Positions 8,487 to 17,256 are shown, numbered from the stretch's first letter. The stretch: DNA of 46,840 nt from an uncultured Bacteroidales bacterium (GCA_946187695.1 CAMHSB010000015.1:1-46840); one strand, 5' to 3'. Translations and numbers: made by a program. Notes: generated by a model not told the origin, from the letters alone.

Positions 8487-9481
8487 GCTATTTCGACGTA
8501 AACTTCCAATAACTTACACGGACCTTGCGGGTCAATACGGATTGCATTCAGGCAAGCAGGAATAAGTACTGCTTCGCCTTTTTTGATGCCTACCGTCTTG
8601 TCTTCCGCCTCGCAGTCCAAGGCTGTCACCGTACAACTACCCTCTACGCACATATACGCTACGAACGAGTCAATCGTACTGTAATCGCGCATCATAGCGC
8701 GCGTCGGACACAGGAGATTAGTGGTGAAGAACGGAGACTTCTTCAGGTTCACTTCTCCGTCCATACGCGGCATGGTCGGCTGACAGGATGCCTCGGTCTT
8801 CGGCGAGAACTCCATCACCTTGAGCGCCTTATCAAGCTTGAGCGGACGTTTCTTACCGTCATTACCTACCCGGTTATAGTCGTACAGACGATAGGTAATA
8901 TCCGAGTTTTCCTGGATCTCCGCTACAATCGTATCTTTGCGCATCGCGTGCACCGTACCGGAAGGGATATACGCCACATCACCCTCATGCACCTTATACT
9001 CGCGCAAGTAGTCGGCTAAAGTGCCGTCATTAATCGCCGCATGTATCAAGGACACGTTCATCTGCTGCTTCCAACCGAGATAGATAGCTGACTCTCCTTT
9101 GGAGGGCAGCACGTACCACATCTCGGTCTTACCGGGACATTGCTCGTTCTCCAATGCATACTCATCGTCCGGGTGAACCTGGATAGACAGATCGTCGGTT
9201 GCATCAATGAACTTGAGCAGCAACGGGAAGCGGGTACCGAACACCTCAAACACTTTCTCCCCCACCAGCTCATCCATATACACCTCGATCAAGTCCTGCA
9301 GTTCATCCCCTTCGTGCGAGCCGTTAGCTACCGCTGTCGGGAAACGCTCTATATCCGACATCACCCATGCCTCGCCTACGTTCTCGTAGCCAGCAGGCAC
9401 GTTGTCGTACCATTTCTCGATTGTATGTCCGCCCCAGATCTTATGGAATAGTTGCGGTATGAACTTAAACGGATATAGCAT
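8483..9481 (-). CDS. manA: Mannose-6-phosphate isomerase, class I (short type)
   Basis: 332 residues, the size of short Bacillus-like class I enzymes. Motifs of the cupin active site: HKIWGGHTIEKWY, LKFIDATDDLSIQVHPDDEY (zinc ligands), GKTEMWYVL, and EGDVAYIPSGTVHAM. It interconverts fructose-6-phosphate and mannose-6-phosphate, feeding GDP-mannose synthesis. The start MLYPFKFIPQLF was selected as the conserved N-terminus; the open frame upstream of it overlaps galE. It follows galE by 16 bases and is the last gene of the operon, so two sugar-nucleotide enzymes are co-expressed. Confidence 0.94.
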   Translation of the reverse strand: MLYPFKFIPQLFHKIWGGHTIEKWYDNVPAGYENVGEAWVMSDIERFPTAVANGSHEGDELQDLIEVYMDELVGEKVFEVFGTRFPLLLKFIDATDDLSIQVHPDDEYALENEQCPGKTEMWYVLPSKGESAIYLGWKQQMNVSLIHAAINDGTLADYLREYKVHEGDVAYIPSGTVHAMRKDTIVAEIQENSDITYRLYDYNRVGNDGKKRPLKLDKALKVMEFSPKTEASCQPTMPRMDGEVNLKKSPFFTTNLLCPTRAMMRDYSTIDSFVAYMCVEGSCTVTALDCEAEDKTVGIKKGEAVLIPACLNAIRIDPQGPCKLLEVYVEIA

Positions 9482-9496
9482 AAATCTTCTGTTTTT

Positions 9497-9519
9497 TTCA
9501 ATCTTCAATCTTTCGAATC
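9497..9519. repeat. 7-base repeat at the galE 3' end
   Basis: TTCAATC occurs twice in tandem and is followed by TTTCGAATC. The array overlaps the last codons and the stop of galE (encoding KIED). It belongs to the same class of heptad arrays found at other gene ends in this window. Confidence 0.45.
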
Positions 9520-10532
9520 TTCTTCTCCCATTTCCATGCCGATAGCAGCACGTCTCGAATCGGGGTGTCTGCTTTCCATCCCAGCACCTTGTTCGCTTTG
9601 TCGGGCTTCGCCCACACCTGCTCGATATCGCCTTCCCGACGGCCGACAATGACGTACGGCAGTTTCACACCGGTCGCCGCCTCAAACGCACGGATGAGTT
9701 CCAGCACCGACACACCCTTACCTGTACCGAGGTTAAACACCTCCACCTGCTCGCGATCTTCCACTGTCAGCATGCGACCGATCGCCTTCACGTGCGCCTT
9801 TGCCAGGTCTACTACATAGATATAATCGCGGATACACGAGCCGTCCGGCGTATTATAATCATTGCCAAACACGCGCAGTTCAGGACGGAGTCCAGCAGCC
9901 GTCTGTGTCACATACGGCAGTAGGTTCTGCGGCACGCCGTTCGGTAACTCACCGATAGCTGCTGACGGGTGCGCTCCGATCGGATTGAAATACCGCAAGA
10001 TCGTTGCGTGCAGCTGTTTGTCCGCATGCGCCTCATCGCGGATGATCTCCTCGTTGATCTGCTTGGTATTGCCGTAGGGAGAGAGAGCTTTCTGGATAGG
10101 CGCGGTCTCATCAACCGGCAGATGGTCCTTATCCGGCTGACCGTACACCGTGCAGGAAGAAGAGAAGACGATGTTATGCACCTGATGCAACTTCATCACC
10201 TCCAGCAAAGTAACCAGACTGCCGAGGTTGTTGCGGTAATACATCAGCGGTTTCTCCACCGACTCTCCGACCGCTTTGCTGGCTGCAAAATGAATGACAC
10301 CGACGATATCCGGATATTGACGGAACACATTATCCAGGTCCATAAAATTACCGCAGTCCACATTAGCGAACTCCGGTTTTTTGCCCGTAATCGCCTCTAT
10401 GCCGTCTAACACATCAATCGATGAGTTACTCAGGTTATCTACGATGGTCACATCGTAGCCTTCCTGCATCAACTCAACCGTCGTGTGCGAGCCGATATAT
10501 CCGGTACCTCCTGTGACTAATATTCTACTCAT
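9498..10532 (-). CDS. galE: UDP-glucose 4-epimerase
   Basis: 344 residues, an extended short-chain dehydrogenase/reductase. NAD-binding GGTGYIGSHT is at residues 8-17. The catalytic SSSCTVYG and YGNTK (the tyrosine and lysine pair) follow, and substrate-binding NLGTGKGVSVLEL is near the C-terminus. It interconverts UDP-glucose and UDP-galactose for surface polysaccharides and galactose use. It lies 12 bases after the YitT-type gene. The C-terminal codons overlap a 7-base repeat array. Confidence 0.95.
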   Translation of the reverse strand: MSRILVTGGTGYIGSHTTVELMQEGYDVTIVDNLSNSSIDVLDGIEAITGKKPEFANVDCGNFMDLDNVFRQYPDIVGVIHFAASKAVGESVEKPLMYYRNNLGSLVTLLEVMKLHQVHNIVFSSSCTVYGQPDKDHLPVDETAPIQKALSPYGNTKQINEEIIRDEAHADKQLHATILRYFNPIGAHPSAAIGELPNGVPQNLLPYVTQTAAGLRPELRVFGNDYNTPDGSCIRDYIYVVDLAKAHVKAIGRMLTVEDREQVEVFNLGTGKGVSVLELIRAFEAATGVKLPYVIVGRREGDIEQVWAKPDKANKVLGWKADTPIRDVLLSAWKWEKKIRKIED

Positions 10533-10544
10533 AATATTCTTGTT

Positions 10545-11651
10545 TTATTCATTTACAATAACCGTCTTGCCGTGAACTTTCTTGTGTCGAAGCCAAAGGC
10601 CATAGACCTCCGAGCAGTTGCCGGCAGTAATAAAGGCTTTGATCTTGTTGTCGCGGATAAATGCCATCACCGACGAGAACTCGTCTTGCGTTAACAAGGT
10701 CTGGATCTCCAGATGCTCTTCTCCGCTATAGCCGCCTTCAATCCGATAAATCGAGCATCCGCGCACGAGCGTCTCCACAATATATTTGCGTACTCTATCG
10801 GGTTCGTCCGATACGATGCAGACACGTTTGCGTTTATTGAGCGAAGCCGTGAAATAATCGATAGCCAGACCGTTGATCCACGTACCGATGATACCGATGA
10901 CCACCATCCGGAAGTCATTGATCAGGAACGACGAGCAGCAGATGATGATACCGCCGATTGCAACGGATGTACCGATATCGAAATGCAGGTATTTATGCAC
11001 GATCTTACCGAGGATATCGAGGCCTCCGGTCGAAGCGTTAATGCGGAACAGAAACGCCTGACAGGCACTAAGTAAGAGCACGAAGCAGATCAAGTCGAAC
11101 CATACATCACCCATGCCTAAACCGCCGCTCATTACCGACTCGCGCACCTGCTCCATCACCTCTCCGGTACGATTCAGAATATACGGATTGCCATGCGCAT
11201 CGAGTACAGTCTGACCGGCTTGCAGTTGCGCCAACACCTCCGGTGCATCCACCACCTGGTGCGTGAAATTGGTATTCGGATAGATACGGTCCCACAGCTG
11301 CGTCAACGGACCTAAGATCATCGCCGTATAAACGGTCTTGGCTCCGAACTCGTTTCCGATCAGGATGAATGCCAGCAGCAACAGGAACGCGTTGATACCC
11401 ATCACAATATAGGAGAACGTATCGGCATCGCCGCCAATAAGGGTATTGAACACGATGGAGAGACCGGAGATCGAACCCACGATCAGATGACTCGGCATCA
11501 AGAAATAATAGACTGCTGCCGCGCCGAGACTCATACCCGCAGTCATCATCAGCAGTTCTTTCCAGAACTTACGCGTACCCATCGCCTGCACAAAACCAAG
11601 CACCAAGTCCTTCCAGTATTCCGCTGAAATATATTGTTTTAAGTGTTCCAT
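10545..11651 (-). CDS. YitT-family (DUF161/DUF2179) membrane protein with an insert
   Basis: 368 residues from the ATG of MEHLKQYISAEYW; a GTG six codons earlier would overlap the lysC 3' end by 14 bases and is less likely. The N-terminal part has the YitT/DUF161 helices (GAAAVYYFLMPSHLIVGSIS, NAFLLLLAFILIG, INASTGGLDILGKIV, VAIGGIIICCSSFLI). The C-terminal 100 residues form the cytosolic DUF2179 domain (KRVCIVSDEPDRVRKYIVET to KAFITAGNC). The usual length is about 280-300 residues. The excess comes from a soluble loop of about 65 residues (after WDRIYPNTN up to GLGMGDVWFD) between two helices. Transport function is suspected for the family but the substrate is not established. Confidence 0.87.
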   Translation of the reverse strand: MEHLKQYISAEYWKDLVLGFVQAMGTRKFWKELLMMTAGMSLGAAAVYYFLMPSHLIVGSISGLSIVFNTLIGGDADTFSYIVMGINAFLLLLAFILIGNEFGAKTVYTAMILGPLTQLWDRIYPNTNFTHQVVDAPEVLAQLQAGQTVLDAHGNPYILNRTGEVMEQVRESVMSGGLGMGDVWFDLICFVLLLSACQAFLFRINASTGGLDILGKIVHKYLHFDIGTSVAIGGIIICCSSFLINDFRMVVIGIIGTWINGLAIDYFTASLNKRKRVCIVSDEPDRVRKYIVETLVRGCSIYRIEGGYSGEEHLEIQTLLTQDEFSSVMAFIRDNKIKAFITAGNCSEVYGLWLRHKKVHGKTVIVNE

Positions 11652-11655
11652 GGTT

Positions 11656-12900
11656 TTATTTTTCTTCACTCACTACCAGACGCGCCGTCCGACGGGTTGT
11701 CTGACTCAGCATAATCGTACGACCGGCTTTGGCCTGCTCCAAGATCTCTTTGGTCGTACCGCGGATCGTGAGCAGCGACAAATGGTCGTTATAGGATACA
11801 TTGAAATGGACCCGTAATGCCTCCAAGGCGTCTGCCACAAAACGTGTGTTGTCCACGCACACAGAGATCGTCACCGCCGAGGACTGTATCAACGACACTT
11901 TAAGGCGATGATGATGGATAATATCGAAGATCTCACTCAGGCTCTCTTCCAGCACAAACGCAAAATCCTTCGGCCGCATGGTAATCAGAATCTGGTTCTT
12001 ACGCCAAATATACACCGGAATATTCACCGGTCCGATGCCGTCTTCCGAGATACACGAACCTGCCGCATGGGGATCGCCGAAGGGCTTTACAAACAAAGGA
12101 ATATGCTTATTCTCAAGCGGCTTAATGGTCTTCGGGTGAATAATCTGCGCACCCGAATAACTGAGTTCCACCGCATCCTGATAGCGCAGAGAGGGGATTA
12201 GAACCGTCTCCGGCTCAATACGCGGATCGGCATTCAAGATACCCGGTACATCTTTCCAGATCGTCACCGATTCTGCGTCCAGGTAGTTACCCAAGAGCGC
12301 TGCCGTGTAGTCCGATCCTTCCCGACCGAGTGTCGTACGTTGACCGTCTGCCGTACCGCCGATAAAACCTTGTGCCACCACGATAGCCGGCCTGTTCGGG
12401 CGCTCCCAACCGGCGCGGATAACAGCAGCACTCGTCGCGTCATCCACTTTTGCTTCCCGCCACGTAGCATCCGTACGGAGCAACTTAGGCATGTTCCACC
12501 ACTCTACCGACAAGCCCTGCTTGAGCAGATAAACCGCGATGATCTGGGTGGATAGCAACTCACCCATCGACACGATCTGGTCGTAGTTCTCGTCGTACGA
12601 TTTATTAGGATCGTAAGGAATCTCACCTTGCAGCCTTATATCCGAGCCGGGTTGCAGCCCCAGCTCCTTCATGATCGCCACATGGTGGTCGATGATGTCT
12701 ATCCATTGGTTGAGCGCCGCTTCTTCCTTGCCGGCATCCAGGAACTCCAACACCCGCTCTAACGCATTGGTCGTCTTTCCTACTGCCGACACCACCACCA
12801 TAAGACCGTCCTGCACGTCTGCTTGACGTACAATCGTCTCCAGGTTACGAACGCCTGCCGCGTCCTTCACCGATGCCCCACCGAATTTATAGACCTTCAT
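11656..12900 (-). CDS. lysC: Aspartate kinase
   Basis: 414 residues, monofunctional. The N-terminal amino-acid kinase domain starts MKVYKFGGASVKDAAGVRNL and contains VVSAVGKTTN, FIGGTADGQRTTLGREGSDY and KDVPGILNADPRI. Two ACT-like regions follow (VSLIQSSAVTISVCVDN and LLTIRGTTKEIL), which bind inhibitory amino acids in this family. It catalyses the first step of the lysine/diaminopimelate, threonine and methionine pathway. There is no fused homoserine dehydrogenase. It sits between ribH and a YitT-type gene; there is no visible riboswitch before it because it is internal to the operon. Confidence 0.94.
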   Translation of the reverse strand: MKVYKFGGASVKDAAGVRNLETIVRQADVQDGLMVVVSAVGKTTNALERVLEFLDAGKEEAALNQWIDIIDHHVAIMKELGLQPGSDIRLQGEIPYDPNKSYDENYDQIVSMGELLSTQIIAVYLLKQGLSVEWWNMPKLLRTDATWREAKVDDATSAAVIRAGWERPNRPAIVVAQGFIGGTADGQRTTLGREGSDYTAALLGNYLDAESVTIWKDVPGILNADPRIEPETVLIPSLRYQDAVELSYSGAQIIHPKTIKPLENKHIPLFVKPFGDPHAAGSCISEDGIGPVNIPVYIWRKNQILITMRPKDFAFVLEESLSEIFDIIHHHRLKVSLIQSSAVTISVCVDNTRFVADALEALRVHFNVSYNDHLSLLTIRGTTKEILEQAKAGRTIMLSQTTRRTARLVVSEEK

Positions 12901-12901
12901 T

Positions 12902-12922
12902 CGATAAGTGATTAGAGATTCG
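12902..12922. repeat. 7-base repeat between lysC and ribH
   Basis: CGATAAG, TGATTAG and AGATTCG fill the short spacer and the ribH stop codon region. It resembles the units at 8466-8486 and 22104-22124. Confidence 0.4.
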
Positions 12923-13388
12923 CCATCTTGATGGCCGTCACTGCACCTTCGATTCCTTTGTTACCCAACTTACCGCCGCAACGATCCAGCGCCTGCTGTT
13001 TGTTCAGCACCGTCAGTACGGAGAAAATAACCGGCACTTTGCCCTGCGCATTCAGCATCGCTACACCTTGCGTCACACTCTGACATACATAGTCAAAATG
13101 CGGGGTGTCGCCCTGAATCACACAGCCGATGACCATCACCGCATCCACACGCTCCTCTTTCATGATACGTGCAGCGCCGTAGGTTAACTCCACCGTACCC
13201 GGCACATGAATCACATCAATACCATCTGCCGGTACACCGTGTTTAGCAAATGTATCCACGGCGCCCTGCAGCATCGCATATGTGATTTCGCTGTTCCAAT
13301 CCGCTACTACAATCGCATAGCGCTGACGTTCGAGAACATCAGCGCTAGGCAGTTGATTCGCATCATATTTCGACAAATCCGTCGTCAT
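12912..13388 (-). CDS. ribH: 6,7-dimethyl-8-ribityllumazine synthase
   Basis: 158 residues. Family signatures: VVADWNSEITYAMLQGAVDT (substrate-binding tryptophan-asparagine region), VPGTVELTYGAARI, VIGCVIQGDTPHFDYVCQSV with the catalytic histidine, and PVIFSVLTVLNKQQALDR. It condenses the ribitylaminouracil and dihydroxybutanone phosphate precursors to make lumazine in the riboflavin pathway. No other rib genes are nearby. Its ATG overlaps the stop of the upstream TPR gene by one base (TAATG), a common Bacteroidales pairing. The leader of the operon shows no FMN riboswitch. Confidence 0.95.
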   Translation of the reverse strand: MTTDLSKYDANQLPSADVLERQRYAIVVADWNSEITYAMLQGAVDTFAKHGVPADGIDVIHVPGTVELTYGAARIMKEERVDAVMVIGCVIQGDTPHFDYVCQSVTQGVAMLNAQGKVPVIFSVLTVLNKQQALDRCGGKLGNKGIEGAVTAIKMANL

Positions 13389-14071
13389 TATTCTGCGATT
13401 GCGATATATTTATCGATATCCTGAGCTTCAGCAGACTGCGGATAGTTCTCTTTGATTGCCTTGAAAGCTTTCAGTGCTTTGGATTTGTTGTCCTCTTTAA
13501 GGTACACCAGACCTGCTTTCTTCAGACTCATCGGAGCGATGATCTCGTTGCCGGACTCAGCAGCAGCCTCGAAAGCCTTGGCAGCTTTACCGTACTCACC
13601 GAGCTCTACATACGCATCACCGAGCAGTTGGTGCGCAGCCGGATCGATGTTCAGATCGTCAGCATCGAACTTCTTGAGGTACTTGGCAGCCTCTTCATAC
13701 TCACCCTTCTCGAAGTAGCAGATACCTGCATACAGCGCAGCGAGCTTACCTTGCTGATAGTGACCGTACTCGTCCGCGATTGCCTCGAAACCGATGCACT
13801 CAGCGTCGTCACCGGCAAGCGCTTTGTCAAAATCACCGGCCATGAAATAAACGACTGCTTTCGCGTTCTCGTTACTTGCCTCCAGAGCCTTCGGCTTGAT
13901 CACGTACTGGTTGATGGCGATGATACCCATCACTACGACAGCGATACCGCAAACGATCCAACTGATCAGGTTCGCGTTGTCTTCAATCCACTTACCGGCA
14001 CCGGTCAGCGCCTCATTTACTTCTTGCAATTGTTCGTCCTGTTTTACGAACTCTTCTTTCTTCTTAGCCAT
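13388..14071 (-). CDS. Membrane-anchored tetratricopeptide repeat protein
   Basis: 227 residues from MAKKKEEFVKQDEQL; an in-frame ATG eight codons upstream (14095) is also possible. One transmembrane helix (ISWIVCGIAVVVMGIIAI) follows a charged cytosolic N-terminus. The rest holds about three to four TPR units, for example AALYAGICYFEKGEYEEAAK, HQLLGDAYVELGEYGKAAKA and KAGLVYLKEDNKSKALKAFK. This architecture before ribH is widespread in Bacteroidales, where its role is not established; it resembles YfgM-type periplasmic TPR proteins. It is the first gene of the ribH-lysC-galE-manA operon, and its promoter lies about 185 bases upstream. Confidence 0.88.
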   Translation of the reverse strand: MAKKKEEFVKQDEQLQEVNEALTGAGKWIEDNANLISWIVCGIAVVVMGIIAINQYVIKPKALEASNENAKAVVYFMAGDFDKALAGDDAECIGFEAIADEYGHYQQGKLAALYAGICYFEKGEYEEAAKYLKKFDADDLNIDPAAHQLLGDAYVELGEYGKAAKAFEAAAESGNEIIAPMSLKKAGLVYLKEDNKSKALKAFKAIKENYPQSAEAQDIDKYIAIAE

Positions 14072-14136
14072 TCGCTGCTGGCTATCCTCGTACATGTACC
14101 AAAACTGCGTTTTAGTAGGGAGTACTCGGATGCCCT

Positions 14137-14165
14137 CGCTCTTAACTCGGACTCACGAAGTCCTC
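14137..14165. repeat. 29-base dispersed repeat, copy 1
   Basis: CGCTCTT, three variable bases, then TCGGACTCACGAAGTCCTC. The second part can fold as a GGACT/AGTCC hairpin. The only other copy I found is at 18397-18425, with differences only in the three variable bases. This copy lies in the 5' leader of the TPR-ribH operon. Confidence 0.5.
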
Positions 14166-14258
14166 GTTAGTTGGAAAGCCCCTCTTAGCCAGCCCAGAGG
14201 AATAAATGTTTATACTGTTTTTATTGTTTACAAAAAGGATTCATACACAAATCGGCTG

Positions 14259-14289
14259 CAAAAGTACAAAAAAAAATTGACATACACAA
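14259..14289 (-). promoter_or_regulatory. Promoter for the TPR-ribH-lysC-galE-manA operon
   Basis: Minus strand: TACTTTTG at 14259-14266, 20-base spacer, TTG at 14287-14289. The surrounding 55 bases (14251-14305) match 151-205, before mce, with only about four differences. The leader to the first start is about 180 bases and contains a CCTCT/AGAGG hairpin (14191-14210). Confidence 0.72.
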
Positions 14290-14301
14290 GAGTGTATGCC
14301 A
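14278..14301. repeat. Inverted repeat over the promoter, identical to 178-201
   Basis: TGACATACAC-AAGA-GTGTATGCCA, centred on the upstream TTG of the promoter. Sequence and placement are the same as in front of mce, which suggests shared control. Confidence 0.55.
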
Positions 14302-14324
14302 TTTTTCGAACATTTTCATGCATT

Positions 14325-14654
14325 TTATGCTTGTTGTTTGCGAATTTGTGCGATAGTGAAGCCACGAAGAGTCTTGTAGTGCTGTCCCTTAGAAGTTAGC
14401 GATTGATGCCATTTTTGGAGCCATTCATCATGCTTAACGGGGTCTTTGAGTTCGGCATCAGCTTTAGCGGATGCCTCTTTGATAAGTTGAAAGGCCTGAC
14501 GTTGTGCGGGAGTAATGGATTCGGGATCTCGGTGTTCGGGACAATGAGAGATGATCTCTTCCCCAAAACGGTTGGTGAGATAGAAACGATGTCCATTAGG
14601 CGGGACAATGCCCGTATACTTCTTGAACTTTTTGTTTAATGTTGCTTTTGCCAT
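14325..14654 (-). CDS. Small basic hypothetical protein
   Basis: 109 residues, rich in lysine, arginine and histidine, with no signal peptide or membrane segment. It begins MAKATLNKKFKKYTGIV and contains RFYLTNRFGEEIISHCPEHR. I do not recognise the family. It has its own good promoter (14802-14832) and a 145-base leader, which supports it being a real gene. A nucleic-acid-binding role would fit the charge but is not shown. Confidence 0.6.
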   Translation of the reverse strand: MAKATLNKKFKKYTGIVPPNGHRFYLTNRFGEEIISHCPEHRDPESITPAQRQAFQLIKEASAKADAELKDPVKHDEWLQKWHQSLTSKGQHYKTLRGFTIAQIRKQQA

Positions 14655-14801
14655 ATAGGTTGTTGATTTAATAGGTATCGCCCCCTACTTACTACCGACT
14701 TAACCCCGATCCGATTCTCTCTCGTTAGTGTCTCGCCAGTCTGATTTGGCTATATATGTCGGTCAAACAGGAGAAAAAAGGAGGTATTTTGAATTCGAGT
14801 G

Positions 14802-14832
14802 CAAAGGTACAACAAAAAATCGACATACACAA
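14802..14832 (-). promoter_or_regulatory. Promoter for the 109-residue protein
   Basis: Minus strand: TACCTTTG at 14802-14809, 20-base spacer, TTG at 14830-14832, with an imperfect CGACATACA/TATATGCCG dyad over the upstream box. The remaining spacer up to 14886 is AT-rich with nothing else evident. Confidence 0.7.
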
Positions 14833-14886
14833 ATATATGCCGATTTTTTGCAAGATTTTTTATATTTTCCGAGAGGAGTTGGGAAA

Positions 14887-17178
14887 TTACAAATCGATAT
14901 CATCAATTAGATTTGGGTATCCTCGCCAAGCTGCTTTCATACCACGTGGAATATGGATTTCTTTTATCTTACCGTATGCCTCTTCAAATTGTCCGACTTT
15001 GCAGAATGGCTCTTTGAAGTAAACATATATAACAATTTCATTTGATCGAGCTGTATTGTTATCCGATAATTGATCTCCAATCCACTCTGCTTTAGTTAAT
15101 CTCTTTGGCAACCGGAGTTCTTCCAATTGAGTTCCATAAAAGGCATAGAGAGGCAGACCGATAGACTTTGTGTCTCCAATATATACTTCCATATCAGGAT
15201 AGTCTCTATCAGAATAGAAATGGTATGTTGTTATTTGGGTATTCGACAAATCAACTTTTTTCAACTTGCATTCTTTGAAGCAAGAGTAACCAACATATTT
15301 TAATGAATCAGGAATATTGATATCCTCTAATGGAGAAAATGCAAATAAGTAATCACCTAATGTATGTAGTTCATTGGAAACTCTGACTTTCTTCAAGTGT
15401 TGAATGTATTTTTTATAGTTTTTAGAAGCTCCACGCAATAGGTATAAATTTTTTCTTTCAAGGCGTAATAATTTATTCGGGAAATGTATTTCCTCCAGTT
15501 CTTTCAAACCCTCAAATGCTCCTTCGGGGAAATAACATTCGCTGCTTACGATAACTTTGCCATGCCCAAAAATAGCATCTAAGTCTTCCATTTTTACATC
15601 GTCTATACCCAAACTCTTAATGAAGTTGTCTCGAACTTGTGCTTTTTGCACTTCATTATACGATGTTTCATAATGTGCGTATTGCTGCTCTTTCTTTTCT
15701 CTATCCATACTACTTCCTAAACTAAGGAGCTGGAGTAAGAAGATATCAGCAGCGGCTTTGCCCTTCTGCACTTCTACCGAAGCAAAGGTAAAGCAGTTCG
15801 TCATATCTAAAAACTTCAGATATTTACATTTCCTAACCAACTCAAATTCCGTCTCATCCATTACTCCTTTCAGCGTAAGACTTCTGATATTAAGAGCATT
15901 GTCGTCAGTAATGAAGTTCTTGAGAGAACCAACACTATCCAATTGGAATGTATAGTTGTTTTGTGCTCCATATTCAACAACACGCAACACTTTCCAGTCA
16001 CCAACATTATAGCGATGGCTACGAGCACCTGCTGGAATCATAAATTCTATATCATTCTTGACATTTGCCCATTTATCTTTGCAATCTAAATTACTCCCAA
16101 TATCTCCTCTTCTTCCACTTTTAGACTCTAAATCAGAAATTAACTCAGGAGCATAAGAAAATTCAGTCAAATCAACTTTCTTTACCCCACAACAAACAAC
16201 ACTACCAAGATTAAAAGATTCTGCTTGGGAATTTACCTTGATCTCTTCCAACTGCTCTGTTCCGCTAAATGCGTAATTGCCAATTTTAGTGACAGCAGGC
16301 ATTGTCAGTTTTCTTAGCTTTTTACAGTTCAAAAAGCATCCTTCCGGAATCTCAGTTATATTTTGTCCTAAGTTTACCTCTTCTACATCTGTGCCAGCAA
16401 AGGCTTGTTTCATTATCTCATGGTATGAACCAAGATCAACAACGTTTTGTGACGATGCGTATCTATTTAAGATTCTTTTTCCTGTGGGTTCAATTAAAAC
16501 CTCTTCTGGACGAATCATATATAATAAGAATTTGTTTACAGTAGGATTTGATTCGTATATAACTTTGCAACGAATTTTGTACTCGTCAGACATGTCTTCC
16601 ATTTCCATGCGATTCATACGCATATACCTGTATATTTCATCGCCTACTAGTGCGTCCATGTCGATGAATTCTTTCTCCCGCAAGTTCTCAAAACTGATAC
16701 TAGTAGATAATCCAGCACCTTTGGCATTTGGCACAAGCATATCCAAATTGTATTTGGTATTTTGTTGGATTGCAAGGCCGTCTGCAGTTGAAGGAACTGC
16801 CAGAAATTTCAATTTAGACATGTTGATCATAGGGGTTAAATTCTTGGTCCCTTTTATCAACTCCATACTTTTCTTTTCTTTGCCTTCTTTCCACTCGTAG
16901 ATAGGAGCGATATTTTTAGCGTCCCATAAATCAAGATAAGCGATATTCGGTAAACTGAATAAAATGTCCCAATCTTTTGCATTTAATTCACCAGATAGTT
17001 TAAGAGCCGTGATCGTTGGATCTTCCTTTTTGATCAATTTACCCAACTTGCCTGCTGCAGGAACTTGAATCTCTTGCAACTGACCATACTTTGCCGCTTC
17101 CTCGGCACTTTGAGCGAACGCTCCGTTCACGAATGATGCTGTCACTAACAGCAACGCACTAATTAAAAACTTTTTCAT
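14887..17178 (-). CDS. Secreted BspA-like leucine-rich repeat protein
   Basis: 763 residues with a signal peptide (MKKFLISALLLVTASFVNGAFA). The body contains many LRR_5/BspA-type repeats, most clearly FAGTDVEEVNLGQNITEIPE, GCFLNCKKLRKLTMPAVTKI, GNYAFSGTEQLEEIKV and, near the C-terminus, YSCFKECKLKKVDLSNTQI. BspA-like proteins of oral and gut bacteria bind host matrix proteins or neighbouring cells; whether this one does is inference. I see no Por sorting domain or cell-wall anchor; the C-terminus is GMKAAWRGYPNLIDDIDL. The gene is visibly more AT-rich than its flanking housekeeping genes, which suggests acquisition. No standard promoter lies directly before it. Instead there is a structured leader with a terminator. 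Confidence 0.85.
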   Translation of the reverse strand: MKKFLISALLLVTASFVNGAFAQSAEEAAKYGQLQEIQVPAAGKLGKLIKKEDPTITALKLSGELNAKDWDILFSLPNIAYLDLWDAKNIAPIYEWKEGKEKKSMELIKGTKNLTPMINMSKLKFLAVPSTADGLAIQQNTKYNLDMLVPNAKGAGLSTSISFENLREKEFIDMDALVGDEIYRYMRMNRMEMEDMSDEYKIRCKVIYESNPTVNKFLLYMIRPEEVLIEPTGKRILNRYASSQNVVDLGSYHEIMKQAFAGTDVEEVNLGQNITEIPEGCFLNCKKLRKLTMPAVTKIGNYAFSGTEQLEEIKVNSQAESFNLGSVVCCGVKKVDLTEFSYAPELISDLESKSGRRGDIGSNLDCKDKWANVKNDIEFMIPAGARSHRYNVGDWKVLRVVEYGAQNNYTFQLDSVGSLKNFITDDNALNIRSLTLKGVMDETEFELVRKCKYLKFLDMTNCFTFASVEVQKGKAAADIFLLQLLSLGSSMDREKKEQQYAHYETSYNEVQKAQVRDNFIKSLGIDDVKMEDLDAIFGHGKVIVSSECYFPEGAFEGLKELEEIHFPNKLLRLERKNLYLLRGASKNYKKYIQHLKKVRVSNELHTLGDYLFAFSPLEDINIPDSLKYVGYSCFKECKLKKVDLSNTQITTYHFYSDRDYPDMEVYIGDTKSIGLPLYAFYGTQLEELRLPKRLTKAEWIGDQLSDNNTARSNEIVIYVYFKEPFCKVGQFEEAYGKIKEIHIPRGMKAAWRGYPNLIDDIDL

Positions 17179-17228
17179 AGGTATTGCAATATTTTAACAA
17201 TTATTATCTATCTTATAGACATAGAAAA

Positions 17229-17256
17229 AGCGTGAAGTCCGTTTGCTCTTCACGCT
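17229..17256 (-). terminator. Intrinsic terminator or attenuator before the LRR gene
   Basis: AGCGTGAAG (17229-17237) and CTTCACGCT (17248-17256) form a perfect 9-bp stem with a 10-base loop. On the minus strand it is followed by a run of Ts (17225-17229). On the plus strand there is no T run, so it acts on minus-strand transcripts. It lies about 50 bases before the LRR start codon and could end a small RNA or regulate read-through. Confidence 0.72.

Noticed and set aside
14148..14165. Hammerhead ribozyme, because of GAGTCC/GGACT-like pairing
   Set aside because: The invariant CUGAUGA and GAAA core elements are missing on both strands.
14072..14258. FMN or lysine riboswitch in the leader of the ribH-lysC operon
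   Set aside because: None of the conserved core sequences of either riboswitch is present; both genes are internal to the operon.
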